Positions 1 through 12,082 of a stretch of DNA of 34,716 bases are shown here, one piece after another (the stretch's first letter is position 1; the number at the start of each line of letters is the position of its first letter). The translations under genes and the position numbers were made by a program. The stretch comes from an uncultured SAR86 cluster bacterium (GTDB lineage: Bacteria; Pseudomonadota; Gammaproteobacteria; Magnimaribacterales; D2472): assembly GCA_902591565.1 (NCBI GenBank), contig CACJBC010000001.1, positions 1 through 34,716 of the forward strand. The letters run 5' to 3'. A model generated the notes under the pieces. That model saw only the letters and a list, made by a program, of their open reading frames with translations, was not told the origin of the DNA and made no database searches.

Positions 1-817
1 GAAAGTTTCTAGCATTGATTTACCTCATAGATTATATGCCCATCAAATGATTGAAGAATCTATGCTAGCAGCTAATGTTTGTGCAGCTAACTTCATGCAT
101 AAACACTATAAATTTGGAGTTTACAGAGTCCATGAAAAACCTGAAGAATTAAAACTTGAAAGTCTAAAATCTTTTTTTTCTTTAAAAGGCTTTTCTAACC
201 AAAGTAAAGATACTCCTCTTGCCCTAATAAATAAATGTCTTCAATTTTCGTCAAAAAATAAATTAAATAAAGTTCTTCAAACTGTCGTTTTACAGAGTTT
301 AAAAAGAGCTGAGTATTCAACAAAAGAAATTGGTCATTTTGGATTACAACTTGATAGGTACTCACACTTTACATCGCCTATTAGAAGATATCCTGACTTA
401 ATGGCTCACAGATTAATTAAAAATGTTATTAATAAGAATAATATAGATATTAATAAAGATCAGATTGAGGAAATTTGTGCAGAGATGTCTGAGCTTGAGA
501 GAAATGCAGAAAAATCTTCTCGGCAGGTTGTTCAACAAATGATTTGTTATCATTTAAAAAAATATATTGGTCATGAATTCAGTAGCACTATAACTGGAAT
601 CACAGATTTTGGTCTGTTTGCTGAAATAGATAATTTTTATGTATCTGGTTTAATACATGTTGCAGATTTACCTGGAGATAGGTATTTTTATGATAAAGAT
701 GCTAATTTATTAAAAGGCAAGCGAACTGGAAGAGTTTACAGGCTAGGTCAAGACATAAAAATTAAGATTATGAATGTGCTTCCAGCAGAGAGAAAGATTA
801 CTCTTATACCGTGCTAA
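1..817 (+). CDS. rnr: Ribonuclease R, 3' part (5' end outside window)
   Basis: Processive 3'-to-5' exoribonuclease that degrades structured RNA in the cytoplasm. The reading frame is open from base 2, so the gene starts before the window; about 271 C-terminal residues are visible. The first ones (DLPHRLYAHQMIEESMLAAN) match the end of the RNB catalytic domain of RNase R, which also shows HFGLQLDRYSHFTSPIRRYP, a family hallmark. A complete S1 RNA-binding domain follows (from about TGITDFGLFAEIDNFYVSGL to KITLIPC). The stop comes directly after S1, so the lysine-rich tail of the E. coli enzyme is absent. rlmB begins 13 nt downstream, the usual rnr-rlmB pairing. RNase II is less likely because of this neighbour and the SPIRRYPDL context. 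Confidence 0.93.
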   Translation, partial: KVSSIDLPHRLYAHQMIEESMLAANVCAANFMHKHYKFGVYRVHEKPEELKLESLKSFFSLKGFSNQSKDTPLALINKCLQFSSKNKLNKVLQTVVLQSLKRAEYSTKEIGHFGLQLDRYSHFTSPIRRYPDLMAHRLIKNVINKNNIDINKDQIEEICAEMSELERNAEKSSRQVVQQMICYHLKKYIGHEFSSTITGITDFGLFAEIDNFYVSGLIHVADLPGDRYFYDKDANLLKGKRTGRVYRLGQDIKIKIMNVLPAERKITLIPC

Positions 818-830
818 GATTTGTAAGAAA

Positions 831-1553
831 ATGAATAAAAAAGATAACAGCTTGCGTGTAGGCTTTCATAGTATTGAAAGTATTCTTAATAATAATCCTC
901 ATAAGATAAAGAAAGTAACATTACCGGCAAATAGAAATGACCAAAGAATTTCTTCATTAATTGTTGCATTGGAAAAAAATAGCATTAAATATGACTTGTC
1001 TTCAAAACTAAAACAAGAACCTGAAGCAATAATTGTTAATGAAAATGAATTAAATTTCAAAGATCTTAAAAATTTTCTTAGTTCAGAAATTACAAATCCT
1101 CTTATTTTGATTCTTGATAATATTATTGATCCAAGAAATCTTGGTGCTTGCATTAGATCAGCTGCAGTGATTGGGGTTGATGCACTCATTATAAATAAAC
1201 ATCACTGTGCTCCAATCAACTCAGTTGCACATAAAGTTTCAGCAGGAGGAGCTGAGGTTATAAAAATTTTTCATGTTACAAATCTCATTAATTGTCTAAA
1301 ATTTCTCAAAGAAAATAATATTAATATATACGGGCTTAGTGAACATGCTAAAAAAAGTTGTTATGACTATAATTTTAATGACTCAAGTGCAATTATAATG
1401 GGTGCAGAAGAGTCAGGTATTAGAGAAAAAACAATGGAAAACTGCGATTTAACAATTAACTTAAGTAATAATAAATTATTTAAAAGCTTTAATGTTTCTG
1501 TTGCAACTGGGATAATACTCTCCGAAGCAAATAGGCAACGTCAAATTAAATAA
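831..1553 (+). CDS. rlmB: 23S rRNA (guanosine-2'-O-)-methyltransferase RlmB (TrmH/SpoU family)
   Basis: SAM-dependent 2'-O-methyltransferase; in E. coli RlmB methylates G2251 of 23S rRNA. The 240-residue product has the small N-terminal substrate-binding domain ([10 protein letters not shown]) and a SPOUT-fold catalytic domain with the family motifs: [27 protein letters not shown], and near the C-terminus [19 protein letters not shown]. An in-frame ATG at 774 would overlap the end of rnr and add 19 residues unlike the family, so I chose 831; E. coli RlmB is 243 residues. It follows rnr by 13 nt and precedes lpxC by 8 nt, so it is probably co-transcribed with both. Confidence 0.93.
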   Translation: MNKKDNSLRVGFHSIESILNNNPHKIKKVTLPANRNDQRISSLIVALEKNSIKYDLSSKLKQEPEAIIVNENELNFKDLKNFLSSEITNPLILILDNIIDPRNLGACIRSAAVIGVDALIINKHHCAPINSVAHKVSAGGAEVIKIFHVTNLINCLKFLKENNINIYGLSEHAKKSCYDYNFNDSSAIIMGAEESGIREKTMENCDLTINLSNNKLFKSFNVSVATGIILSEANRQRQIK

Positions 1554-1561
1554 AAAATATA

Positions 1562-2479
1562 ATGTTAAGACAAAGAACATTAAGAAATTCTATAAAAGCA
1601 GTAGGCATAGGGCTTCATACTGGTAAAAATATTGCTATGGAACTTCTTCCTGCTGAGGTTAATACTGGTATTAATTTTATTAGAACAGATATTAGTGAAG
1701 ATTTTTTCATACCTGCCATAGCAGAAAATGTTGGAGATACCAGTTTATCAACTGCCTTGGTAAAGGATGATATAAAAATTTCAACAATTGAACATTTATT
1801 ATCAGCCATTGCTGGCTTAGGTGTTGATAATTGTGTTGTGAAGGTAAATGGTCCTGAAGTCCCAATAATGGATGGCAGCTCCAGCCCTTTTGTATTTTTA
1901 ATCCAATCAGCAGGTCTTCAGGATCAAGATGCACTCAAAAAATTTATTAAAGTAAAAAAAGAAATCTCTGTTACCAGAGATGATGCTTATGCCTCAATAA
2001 AGCCATTTAATGGATTTAAAGTTTCTTTCAAAGTGGACTTTGATCATCCTGTTCATAAAAAACTTCCTAGTGAATCTATCATTGATTTTTCTTCAACCTC
2101 TTTTGTTAAAGAAGTTTGCAGAGCAAGAACATTTGGTTCTTGGAATGAAAAAGAATTGTTACAGTCGAAGAATTTGGCCTTAGGCGCTAGTGTCTCAAAT
2201 GCAATAGTTTTTGGGGAAGAAGAAATTCTAAACGAGGAAGGACTCAGGTTTAACGATGAGATTGTCAAACATAAAATGTTAGATGCTATTGGTGATTTAT
2301 ATTTACTTGGCGGAAATTTAATTGGTCAATTTTCTGGATATAAATCTGGTCATGCTTTAAATAATCAATTATTAAGAAAAATTATTGAAGATAGCGATGC
2401 TTATGAGATAGTTGAATTTGAAAATTCAGAAAATGCCCCTATTTCTTATGTAAGGCCTCCTTTTGGAGACGTTGAATAA
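1562..2479 (+). CDS. lpxC: UDP-3-O-acyl-N-acetylglucosamine deacetylase LpxC
   Basis: Zinc-dependent cytoplasmic deacetylase, the committed step of lipid A synthesis, so the cell makes lipopolysaccharide. The product is 305 residues, the same length as the E. coli enzyme. Expected active-site residues are in register: E77-H78 in EHLLSA, H237 and D241 in [11 protein letters not shown] (zinc ligands H78, H237, D241), D245, and H264 in SGHALN. The N-terminus [20 protein letters not shown] is typical. It lies 8 nt after rlmB and 18 nt before secA. In E. coli lpxC also precedes secA, but follows ftsZ rather than rlmB. Confidence 0.97.
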   Translation: MLRQRTLRNSIKAVGIGLHTGKNIAMELLPAEVNTGINFIRTDISEDFFIPAIAENVGDTSLSTALVKDDIKISTIEHLLSAIAGLGVDNCVVKVNGPEVPIMDGSSSPFVFLIQSAGLQDQDALKKFIKVKKEISVTRDDAYASIKPFNGFKVSFKVDFDHPVHKKLPSESIIDFSSTSFVKEVCRARTFGSWNEKELLQSKNLALGASVSNAIVFGEEEILNEEGLRFNDEIVKHKMLDAIGDLYLLGGNLIGQFSGYKSGHALNNQLLRKIIEDSDAYEIVEFENSENAPISYVRPPFGDVE

Positions 2480-2497
2480 TAACTTTCATAAGTTTTA

Positions 2498-5224
2498 ATG
2501 AAATATATACTTAATCCCTTTACTGCATTTTTTGGCTCTAGCAATGACAGAACCATAAAAAAAATGATGCACTATGTTCATCAGGCTAATTCTCTTGAAG
2601 AAAAACTATCCAAAGAAAGTGATGAATATTTTAAAACTTTAAAAGATACGCTATATAAAAAATATTTAGAAAATAATAAAGATATATACATCATATTACC
2701 TTTAGCATTTGCAGCGGTTCGAGAAGCCTCTAAACGAACAATAGGACTTAGGCATTTTGATTCTCAAATGCTTGGGGGAATTTCCCTTGTAGATGGGAAT
2801 ATTGCAGAAATGAAAACTGGTGAGGGGAAGACTCTTGTAGCAACATTACCATCTTATCTAAATTCAGTTATTGGCAATAAAGCAATATTGGTTACTGTTA
2901 ATGATTATCTTGCAAAAAGAGACGCTGAATGGATGAGGCCAATCTATGAGTTTTTAGGGTTAACAGTTGGGGTAGTTATATCTAATCAAGAATTAGATGA
3001 GAAAATCAAATCATATAAAGCTGATGTCATATACGCAACAAATAATGAACTTGGCTTTGACTATCTTAGAGACAATATGGCTTTATCAAGTGAAAATAGG
3101 GTTCAATGTTCTCTTGATTTTGCTGTAATTGATGAAGTTGATTCTATCTTAATAGATGAAGCAAGAACACCATTAATAATTTCAGGTCCATCTTCTGAAA
3201 GTTCGGAAATGTACAAGCAAATTAAAAAATTTATACCGAGTCTTATAATGCAGCTAAGAGAAGGTAGTGATGAAGATCCTCTAAAAGACCATGAAAAAGG
3301 ACATTATTTAATTGACGAAAAGAATAGAAGTGTTGAGCTTACTGATGATGGTTATATCTTGGTTGAAGAGCTATTAGAAAAGGCTGGAGTTATTGGTCCA
3401 TCAGAGGGTTTGTATTCAATTTCAAATTTAAAAATTATGAAATTTGTACAAGCTACACTAAGAGCTAATTTCTTATTTAAAAAAAATATCCATTATCTAG
3501 TAAGAAATAACGAAGTCCTGCTTATAGATGAGCACACAGGAAGAACTATGCCTGGAAGAAGGATGAGTGAAGGAGTTCATCAAGCATTGGAATGTAAAGA
3601 AAATGTTCCCATACAAAGAGAATCACAGACACTTGCATCTACTACCTTTCAAAACTTCTTTAGATTGTTTAATACATTATCTGGAATGACTGGTACTGCT
3701 GATACAGAAGCTGTTGAATTCAAACAAATATATAAACTAGATGTAATTATTATTCCAACTAATGTTCCTATGATAAGAGAAGATCATAATGACCTTGTTT
3801 TTCTTACAAAAAAAGCCAAATACAATGCTCTTGTAGAAGAAATTGAATCAATAAGATCAAAATCCGCACCCATATTAGTTGGCACCGTTTCTGTAGAATC
3901 CTCTGAAGAAATATCTGAGCTTTTAAAATTAAAAAAAATTCCGCATCAAATCTTGAATGCAAAACACCATGAAAAAGAGGCACAAATAATTGCAAATGCA
4001 GGAAAGCCAAAAATGGTCACCATTGCTACAAATATGGCTGGAAGAGGAACTGATATTGTTCTTGGTGGCAAAAAAGAAGATCAAAATGAATCAGACTGGA
4101 AAGAAAATAATAAATTAGTTTTATCATCAGGTGGCCTACATATTTTAGGAACAGAAAGACATGAATCTAGAAGAATTGATAATCAATTAAGGGGAAGATC
4201 GGGAAGACAAGGAGATCCAGGTTACTCAAGATTCTTTTTATCTTTAGAGGATGATTTATTAAGACTATTTATATCAGATAGCAGAAGGAGTCTTTTTGAA
4301 AAAATTGGTATGGGTGATGACCATATCGAGCATAAGATGCTTTCAAGAGGAATTGAAAATGCTCAAAAAAGAATTGAAAATAAAAATTTTGACGCTAGAA
4401 AAAATCTTCTTGAATATGATGATGTTTCAAATGATCAAAGACAGGCAATATACTTATTAAGAAATCAACTATTAGAAGAAGAAAATATATCAGAGTCGAT
4501 AGATATACTCATCGAAGATCAGTTTAAATCTATTTCAAATACATATGTACCGATAGAATCTATAGAGCCCCAATGGAAAACAAAAGAGTTAGATGATTAC
4601 TTAAGTGAATCTTACTCTCTGCATACCAATATTCACCAAACTATTAAAGATGATAAAACTTTAATACCAGAATCAATTGGTTCAAAAATTATTGAAATTG
4701 CTAAAGAGTCATATAAAGAAAAATATAAAGCTATTGGTAGTGATAGAGTGCTATTAGAAAAACAAGTCATGCTTCAAGTTCTCGATGTCCACTGGAAAGA
4801 GCACTTATCTGAGATTGATCATTTAAGAGGAAGTATAGGATTGCGCGCATATGCTCAAAAAAATCCTAAAAATGAATTTAAAAGAGAGGCATATTCAATG
4901 TTTGAGAATATGCTTGATGAAATTAACAGTGAAACAGTAAGAATATTATTTAGTCTTCAAATAAAAAATCATGAAAATCTTAATTCATTATCTCCAAAAC
5001 AAGAAGTGCAAGATATTAAATTACAAAAAGATAACTCGCCCTCTATAATTAATGAAACTAAAAATGAACCTGAGCCAGTTGAAGACATCAAAACAATTAC
5101 AAGAAATGAACCTAAGGTTGGAAGGAATGATATCGTTAAAATTTCAAACGGCAAGGAAACTAAAGAAATTAAATTTAAAAAAGCTCAGCCTTTAATTGAT
5201 TCAGGTGATTGGAAAATTATTTAA
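2498..5224 (+). CDS. secA: Protein translocase ATPase SecA (C-terminal zinc motif absent)
   Basis: Motor ATPase that drives preproteins through SecYEG. The 908-residue product has all DEAD-motor motifs: Walker A MKTGEGKT (residues 105-112), the AVIDEVDSILIDEARTPL block (Walker B), TATNMAGRGTDIVLGG and RGRSGRQGDPG in motor domain 2, and the scaffold-domain sequence VLDVHWKEHLSEIDHLRGSI. The extreme C-terminus is unusual. After KVGRND (about residues 873-878) the expected PCPCGSGKKYKxCHG zinc finger, which binds SecB and phospholipid, is replaced by a basic cysteine-free tail ending DSGDWKII. It follows lpxC by 18 nt and ends the operon; yacG converges 17 nt further on with no hairpin between them. 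Confidence 0.97.
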   Translation: MKYILNPFTAFFGSSNDRTIKKMMHYVHQANSLEEKLSKESDEYFKTLKDTLYKKYLENNKDIYIILPLAFAAVREASKRTIGLRHFDSQMLGGISLVDGNIAEMKTGEGKTLVATLPSYLNSVIGNKAILVTVNDYLAKRDAEWMRPIYEFLGLTVGVVISNQELDEKIKSYKADVIYATNNELGFDYLRDNMALSSENRVQCSLDFAVIDEVDSILIDEARTPLIISGPSSESSEMYKQIKKFIPSLIMQLREGSDEDPLKDHEKGHYLIDEKNRSVELTDDGYILVEELLEKAGVIGPSEGLYSISNLKIMKFVQATLRANFLFKKNIHYLVRNNEVLLIDEHTGRTMPGRRMSEGVHQALECKENVPIQRESQTLASTTFQNFFRLFNTLSGMTGTADTEAVEFKQIYKLDVIIIPTNVPMIREDHNDLVFLTKKAKYNALVEEIESIRSKSAPILVGTVSVESSEEISELLKLKKIPHQILNAKHHEKEAQIIANAGKPKMVTIATNMAGRGTDIVLGGKKEDQNESDWKENNKLVLSSGGLHILGTERHESRRIDNQLRGRSGRQGDPGYSRFFLSLEDDLLRLFISDSRRSLFEKIGMGDDHIEHKMLSRGIENAQKRIENKNFDARKNLLEYDDVSNDQRQAIYLLRNQLLEEENISESIDILIEDQFKSISNTYVPIESIEPQWKTKELDDYLSESYSLHTNIHQTIKDDKTLIPESIGSKIIEIAKESYKEKYKAIGSDRVLLEKQVMLQVLDVHWKEHLSEIDHLRGSIGLRAYAQKNPKNEFKREAYSMFENMLDEINSETVRILFSLQIKNHENLNSLSPKQEVQDIKLQKDNSPSIINETKNEPEPVEDIKTITRNEPKVGRNDIVKISNGKETKEIKFKKAQPLIDSGDWKII

Positions 5225-5241
5225 CCTAAGTTTCTAATAAA

Positions 5242-5406
5242 TTAGTCCTCGTAAAAATCTTCAGATTGAATTGGTCTTGAGATTTTATTGTCTTCGTTAG
5301 CCCAAGAACCAAAATCAATTAATTTGCATTTTTCTGAACAAAAAGGCCTGTGCTCATTGTTGATAGCTAAATCAACTTTTTTTTCACACCTTGGGCACTT
5401 AGCCAT
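5242..5406 (-). CDS. yacG: DNA gyrase inhibitor YacG-like zinc protein
   Basis: Small zinc-finger protein; E. coli YacG binds GyrB and inhibits gyrase. Read on the minus strand from the ATG at 5406, it gives 54 residues beginning MAKCPRC. The family zinc ligands are present as C4-x2-C7 and C23-x3-C27 (PFCSEKCKLIDFGSW), followed by the acidic tail typical of YacG. It overlaps the end of coaE by 8 nt: the coaE stop lies inside the first codons of yacG. This coaE-yacG arrangement is common in proteobacteria. Translational coupling is likely; the role on gyrase is inferred from family. Confidence 0.9.
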   Translation of the reverse strand: MAKCPRCEKKVDLAINNEHRPFCSEKCKLIDFGSWANEDNKISRPIQSEDFYED

Positions 5407-5995
5407 TTTTAACAATCTCCATGTACTTTTTATGAATATTTAAAACAGATTTTCTTAAATGCTCTATAGAGCTATTATTCAAAATAACTTCGTCAGCAAT
5501 GCTTATTCTTTCTTCTCTTGTAGCTTGTTTATCAAGTATATTTTCTATTTGAATTATAGTTTGATTGTCTCTTTTAGATGTTCTTTCAATCTGAATATCA
5601 ACATCACAATCTATAACTAAAACCCTGTCATAAAGCTGAGAGGAACGTGTTTCATATATTAAGGGTACGACAATAATACAATAATCAGATTTTGAGTTTT
5701 TTATAAAAGATTGAATACCAGAGCTCACCAAAGGATGAATTATGTTCTCTAATTTTATTTTTGTGAGAGGATCATTAAAAATATCTTTTCTTAATAATTC
5801 TCGATTAATATCTTTATTTTCATCAAGATATTTTTCTCCAAATTCATTAATAAATAATTTATACCCTTTTGAATTAATATTTAGAGAGTCTCTAGCAAGA
5901 TCATCGGCGTCTATTGAATCGATGCCTAGATTTTTAAACATAGCTGCAGCTGCTGACTTTCCAGAACCAATTCCACCAGTTAACCCAATAATCAT
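5399..5995 (-). CDS. coaE: Dephospho-CoA kinase CoaE
   Basis: Catalyses the last step of coenzyme A synthesis, ATP-dependent phosphorylation of the 3'-hydroxyl of dephospho-CoA. The 198-residue product starts MIIGLTGGIGSGKS, with the P-loop GGIGSGKS at residues 7-14, then SIDADDLAR and, later, PLIYET and VLVIDCD, all typical CoaE blocks. The ATG at 5995 is the only sensible start. A perfect TATAAT box sits 6 nt before it, and the T-tract of the rRNA terminator ends about 19 nt before it. It is first of the coaE-yacG pair. Confidence 0.96.
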   Translation of the reverse strand: MIIGLTGGIGSGKSAAAAMFKNLGIDSIDADDLARDSLNINSKGYKLFINEFGEKYLDENKDINRELLRKDIFNDPLTKIKLENIIHPLVSSGIQSFIKNSKSDYCIIVVPLIYETRSSQLYDRVLVIDCDVDIQIERTSKRDNQTIIQIENILDKQATREERISIADEVILNNSSIEHLRKSVLNIHKKYMEIVKNG

Positions 5996-6001
5996 ATTTG
6001 C

Positions 6002-6007
6002 ATTATA
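6002..6007 (-). promoter_or_regulatory. -10 box for coaE, possibly giving a leaderless mRNA
   Basis: On the minus strand a perfect TATAAT is followed by six bases (GCAAAT) and then the coaE ATG. A start site at the usual 6-7 nt from the -10 box would fall on the ATG itself. No good -35 is visible: at 17-bp spacing the hexamer is GAAGCC, which is part of the rRNA terminator stem, and the spacer is the terminator T-tract plus seven bases. Promoter activity is inferred. Confidence 0.5.
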
Positions 6008-6014
6008 CTAAAGT

Positions 6015-6049
6015 AAAAAAAAAAGGCTTCTAGATTACCTAGAAGCCTT
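6015..6049 (-). terminator. Intrinsic terminator of the rRNA operon
   Basis: A perfect 11-bp inverted repeat (arms 6023-6033 and 6039-6049, 5-nt loop) is followed on the minus strand by a run of ten T residues (6024-6015). It lies about 12 nt after the end of 5S rRNA, where the rrn transcript should stop. The plus-strand side lacks a T run, so it acts in one direction. This is the clearest terminator in the window. Confidence 0.92.
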
Positions 6050-6060
6050 AAAGAAAAAAG

Positions 6061-6177
6061 CCTGACGATTTCCTACTCTCACACAGGGAGACCCTGCACT
6101 ACCATTGGCGTAAACCCGTTTCACTTCTGAGTTCGAGATGGGATCAGGTGGTTCCAAGTTGCTATTGTCATCAGGCA
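6061..6177 (-). rRNA. rrf: 5S ribosomal RNA
   Basis: About 117 nt on the minus strand. The ends pair (GCCTGATGAC at the 5' side, GTCAGGC at the 3' side), and the conserved core CGAACTCAGAAGTGAAACG is present with GGTAGTG and GAGAGTAGG further on, as in E. coli 5S. It lies about 65 nt after 23S in the usual 16S-23S-5S order. Exact ends are estimated from the terminal helix. Confidence 0.95.
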
Positions 6178-6208
6178 AACTGGTATGTAACTTTTATTTT
6201 TTCACTAC

Positions 6209-6224
6209 AATAATATTACTCAAA
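6209..6224 (-). other. 3' arm of the 23S rRNA processing stem
   Basis: This 16-nt segment in the 23S-5S spacer can pair with 9173-9200 on the other side of 23S. AATAATATT pairs with AATATTATT, and TACTC/AAA with TTTGAGTA, leaving a bulge in the 5' arm. Inverted repeats flanking 23S normally form the RNase III processing stalk. The match is partly A/T, so it is less certain than the 16S stalk. Confidence 0.5.
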
Positions 6225-6242
6225 TCTTATAACCATTCTTAA

Positions 6243-9147
<2,905 letters not shown>

Positions 9148-9339
9148 TTAAAAAAGGTTACTTAATTATTTTTTTGAGAGTAACTTAATAAAATATTATT
9201 AATTACTTTTTAATTGCAGTGATCTTATGTATGCATTTGCATACACTAGAAAATTACATACCAATAATTTTTACATAACTAAATGTTGTTTATTAATATT
9301 TGATTACTCGTGTGGGCGTTTAAAACGCGAATTTTTCGT
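9148..9339 (-). other. 16S-23S internal transcribed spacer without tRNA genes
   Basis: About 190 nt, strongly A/T-rich, with no tRNA-like cloverleaf (no TTCRANNC arm or CCA end on either strand). It contains the 3' arm of the 16S processing stalk (9295-9320), the 5' arm of the 23S stalk (9173-9200) and a separate 7-bp perfect hairpin with a 4-nt loop (9228-9245, TGTATGC/GCATACA). Many gammaproteobacteria carry tRNA-Ile/Ala or tRNA-Glu here. Confidence 0.85.
9295..9320 (-). other. 3' arm of the 16S rRNA processing stem
   Basis: This 26-nt segment is complementary to 10932-10957 in the 16S leader. All 26 positions pair in RNA, two of them as G-U wobbles where the arms differ. Imperfect pairing continues inward. 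A long duplex bracketing 16S is the normal RNase III substrate during rRNA maturation. Confidence 0.85.
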
Positions 9340-10874
<1,535 letters not shown>

Positions 10875-10931
10875 TTTATCATGTTTGTTGATTTTTAATA
10901 TAAAAATCTAAATTTTTTTTCTCGTATTTTG

Positions 10932-10957
10932 AACACCCACACGAGTAACCAAATATT
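10932..10957 (-). other. 5' arm of the 16S rRNA processing stem
   Basis: Complementary over 26 nt to the spacer segment 9295-9320. The two arms differ at two positions and both differences keep pairing as G-U, which suggests selection on the helix. It lies about 58 nt before the mature 16S 5' end. Confidence 0.85.
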
Positions 10958-10984
10958 TTTAAATAACAACCGTCTCAAGGACGG
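10956..10984 (-). promoter_or_regulatory. boxB/boxA-like antitermination signals in the rRNA leader
   Basis: On the minus strand a small hairpin (CCGTC, 5-nt loop, GACGG; 10970-10984) is followed by TGTTATTTAAAAA (10956-10968). The latter matches 10 of 13 positions of the E. coli rrn boxA, TGCTCTTTAACAA. Hairpin-then-boxA order at the start of an rRNA leader is what the Nus-factor complex recognises in E. coli. Function is inferred from similarity and position. Confidence 0.55.
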
Positions 10985-11038
10985 ACGCGTATTCTAACTA
11001 AGATATTGCTAAGAAGATACCCTTTTTTTTAATTAATT
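10984..11038 (-). promoter_or_regulatory. Candidate rRNA operon promoter
   Basis: Between the ilvC stop and the rRNA leader, the minus strand has an A-rich tract (11021-11038) that could act as an UP element. A -10-like TAGAAT (10991-10996) follows, then a GC-rich ACGCGTCC discriminator, unusual in this A/T-rich sequence and typical of stringently controlled rRNA promoters. The -35 is weak (TATCTT at 17-bp spacing, 11014-11019). It is the best candidate in this spacer, not a proven promoter. Confidence 0.4.
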
Positions 11039-12082
11039 TTAATTAATTTCTTTGTCCACTAATTTCTGAGAATTTAGGAATTTCATCTTTGATCTAAGTT
11101 CCTTTCCAACCTCTTCAATTGGGTGTGATTTTGTTGCCTCTCTATTGCTTTTCATAAAAGGTCCACCAGAGCCATCATTGCTTTGTCTACAGTCATTAAG
11201 GAACTCATTTGCAAAATTTCCTGATTGAATATTTTCAAGAATTTCTTTCATAGCTTCTTTAGTTTTATCTGTTATAACCTTAGGTCCGCTTAGATAGTCT
11301 CCATACTCAGCAGTATTTGAAATTGAGTAATGCATATTTGCAATTCCACCTTCTTGAATTAAGTCAGTAATTAACTTAGTTTCGTGCAAGCATTCGAAGT
11401 ATGCCATCTCTGGACTATAACCAGCTTCAACAAGAGTTTCGTAACCTGCTTTAATTAGTGCTGTAATGCCTCCGCATAGAACAGCTTGCTCTCCAAATAG
11501 ATCTGTTTCCGTTTCTTCTTTAAAAGAGGTCTCAAGAACACCAGCTCTTGTTCCTCCATTTGCTTTGGCATAAGAAAGTGCAACATCTCTTGCTGAAAAT
11601 TTATTATTAGTAATTGAATCTCTATATACAGCTATCAAAGAAGGCACACCACCTCCGTTTACATAAGTGCTTCTTACTGTGTGACCAGGGCCTTTTGGCG
11701 CAATCATAATTACACTATTGGTCTTAGGAGGTGATATTTTTTCAAAGTGAATATTAAAACCATGTGCAAATGCCAAAATAGCATCCTGCTTAAGATTGGG
11801 TTTTACCTCTGATTCATAGATATCTTTTTGGAATTCATCTGGTGCTAATATCATTACTAGGTCAGCATTTTTAACAGATTTAGAAACTGAGCTAACATTC
11901 AAACCAGCTTCTTCAGCTTTTTTCCAAGATGATGATCCTTCTCTTAAGGCAACAGTTACATTAACTCCAGATTCATGTAAGTTGTTTGCATGAGCATGCC
12001 CTTGTGAACCGTAGCCAACAATAGTCACATTCATGCCTTGAATTATTTCTAAATTTGCATCATCTTCATAATAAATTTTCAT
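11039..12082 (-). CDS. ilvC: Ketol-acid reductoisomerase (class I) IlvC
   Basis: Converts acetolactate or acetohydroxybutyrate to the dihydroxy acid in isoleucine/valine synthesis, using NADPH and Mg. At 347 residues it is the short class I enzyme, not the long class II form of E. coli. The Rossmann motif GYGSQG is at residues 23-28, and LREGSSSW is the usual cofactor-phosphate loop. H107 lies in FAHGFNIHF, and metal-binding D194 and E198 lie in ETDLFGEQ. The ATG at 12082 has a strong AAGGAG at 12092-12097, so the start is well supported, and it overlaps the end of ilvN by 17 nt. It is last of ilvBNC; the rRNA leader follows directly. Confidence 0.97.
   Translation of the reverse strand: MKIYYEDDANLEIIQGMNVTIVGYGSQGHAHANNLHESGVNVTVALREGSSSWKKAEEAGLNVSSVSKSVKNADLVMILAPDEFQKDIYESEVKPNLKQDAILAFAHGFNIHFEKISPPKTNSVIMIAPKGPGHTVRSTYVNGGGVPSLIAVYRDSITNNKFSARDVALSYAKANGGTRAGVLETSFKEETETDLFGEQAVLCGGITALIKAGYETLVEAGYSPEMAYFECLHETKLITDLIQEGGIANMHYSISNTAEYGDYLSGPKVITDKTKEAMKEILENIQSGNFANEFLNDCRQSNDGSGGPFMKSNREATKSHPIEEVGKELRSKMKFLNSQKLVDKEIN

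Noticed and set aside
774-830. Longer N-terminus for RlmB starting at 774
   Set aside because: It would overlap rnr by 44 nt and add residues not seen in the family; the ATG at 831 fits the usual RlmB length.
899-1189. 96-codon minus-strand frame opposite rlmB
   Set aside because: A shadow of a well-supported gene with no recognisable domain.
9148-9339. Possible tRNA genes in the rRNA spacer
   Set aside because: I looked for anticodon and T-arm motifs on both strands and found none; the space is taken up by processing arms.
11020-11060. A/T-rich inverted repeat at the ilvC stop as a terminator
   Set aside because: The palindrome is only TTAATTAA-type A/T pairs; the A-run after it is on the wrong strand for an RNA U-tract, so it should not terminate.
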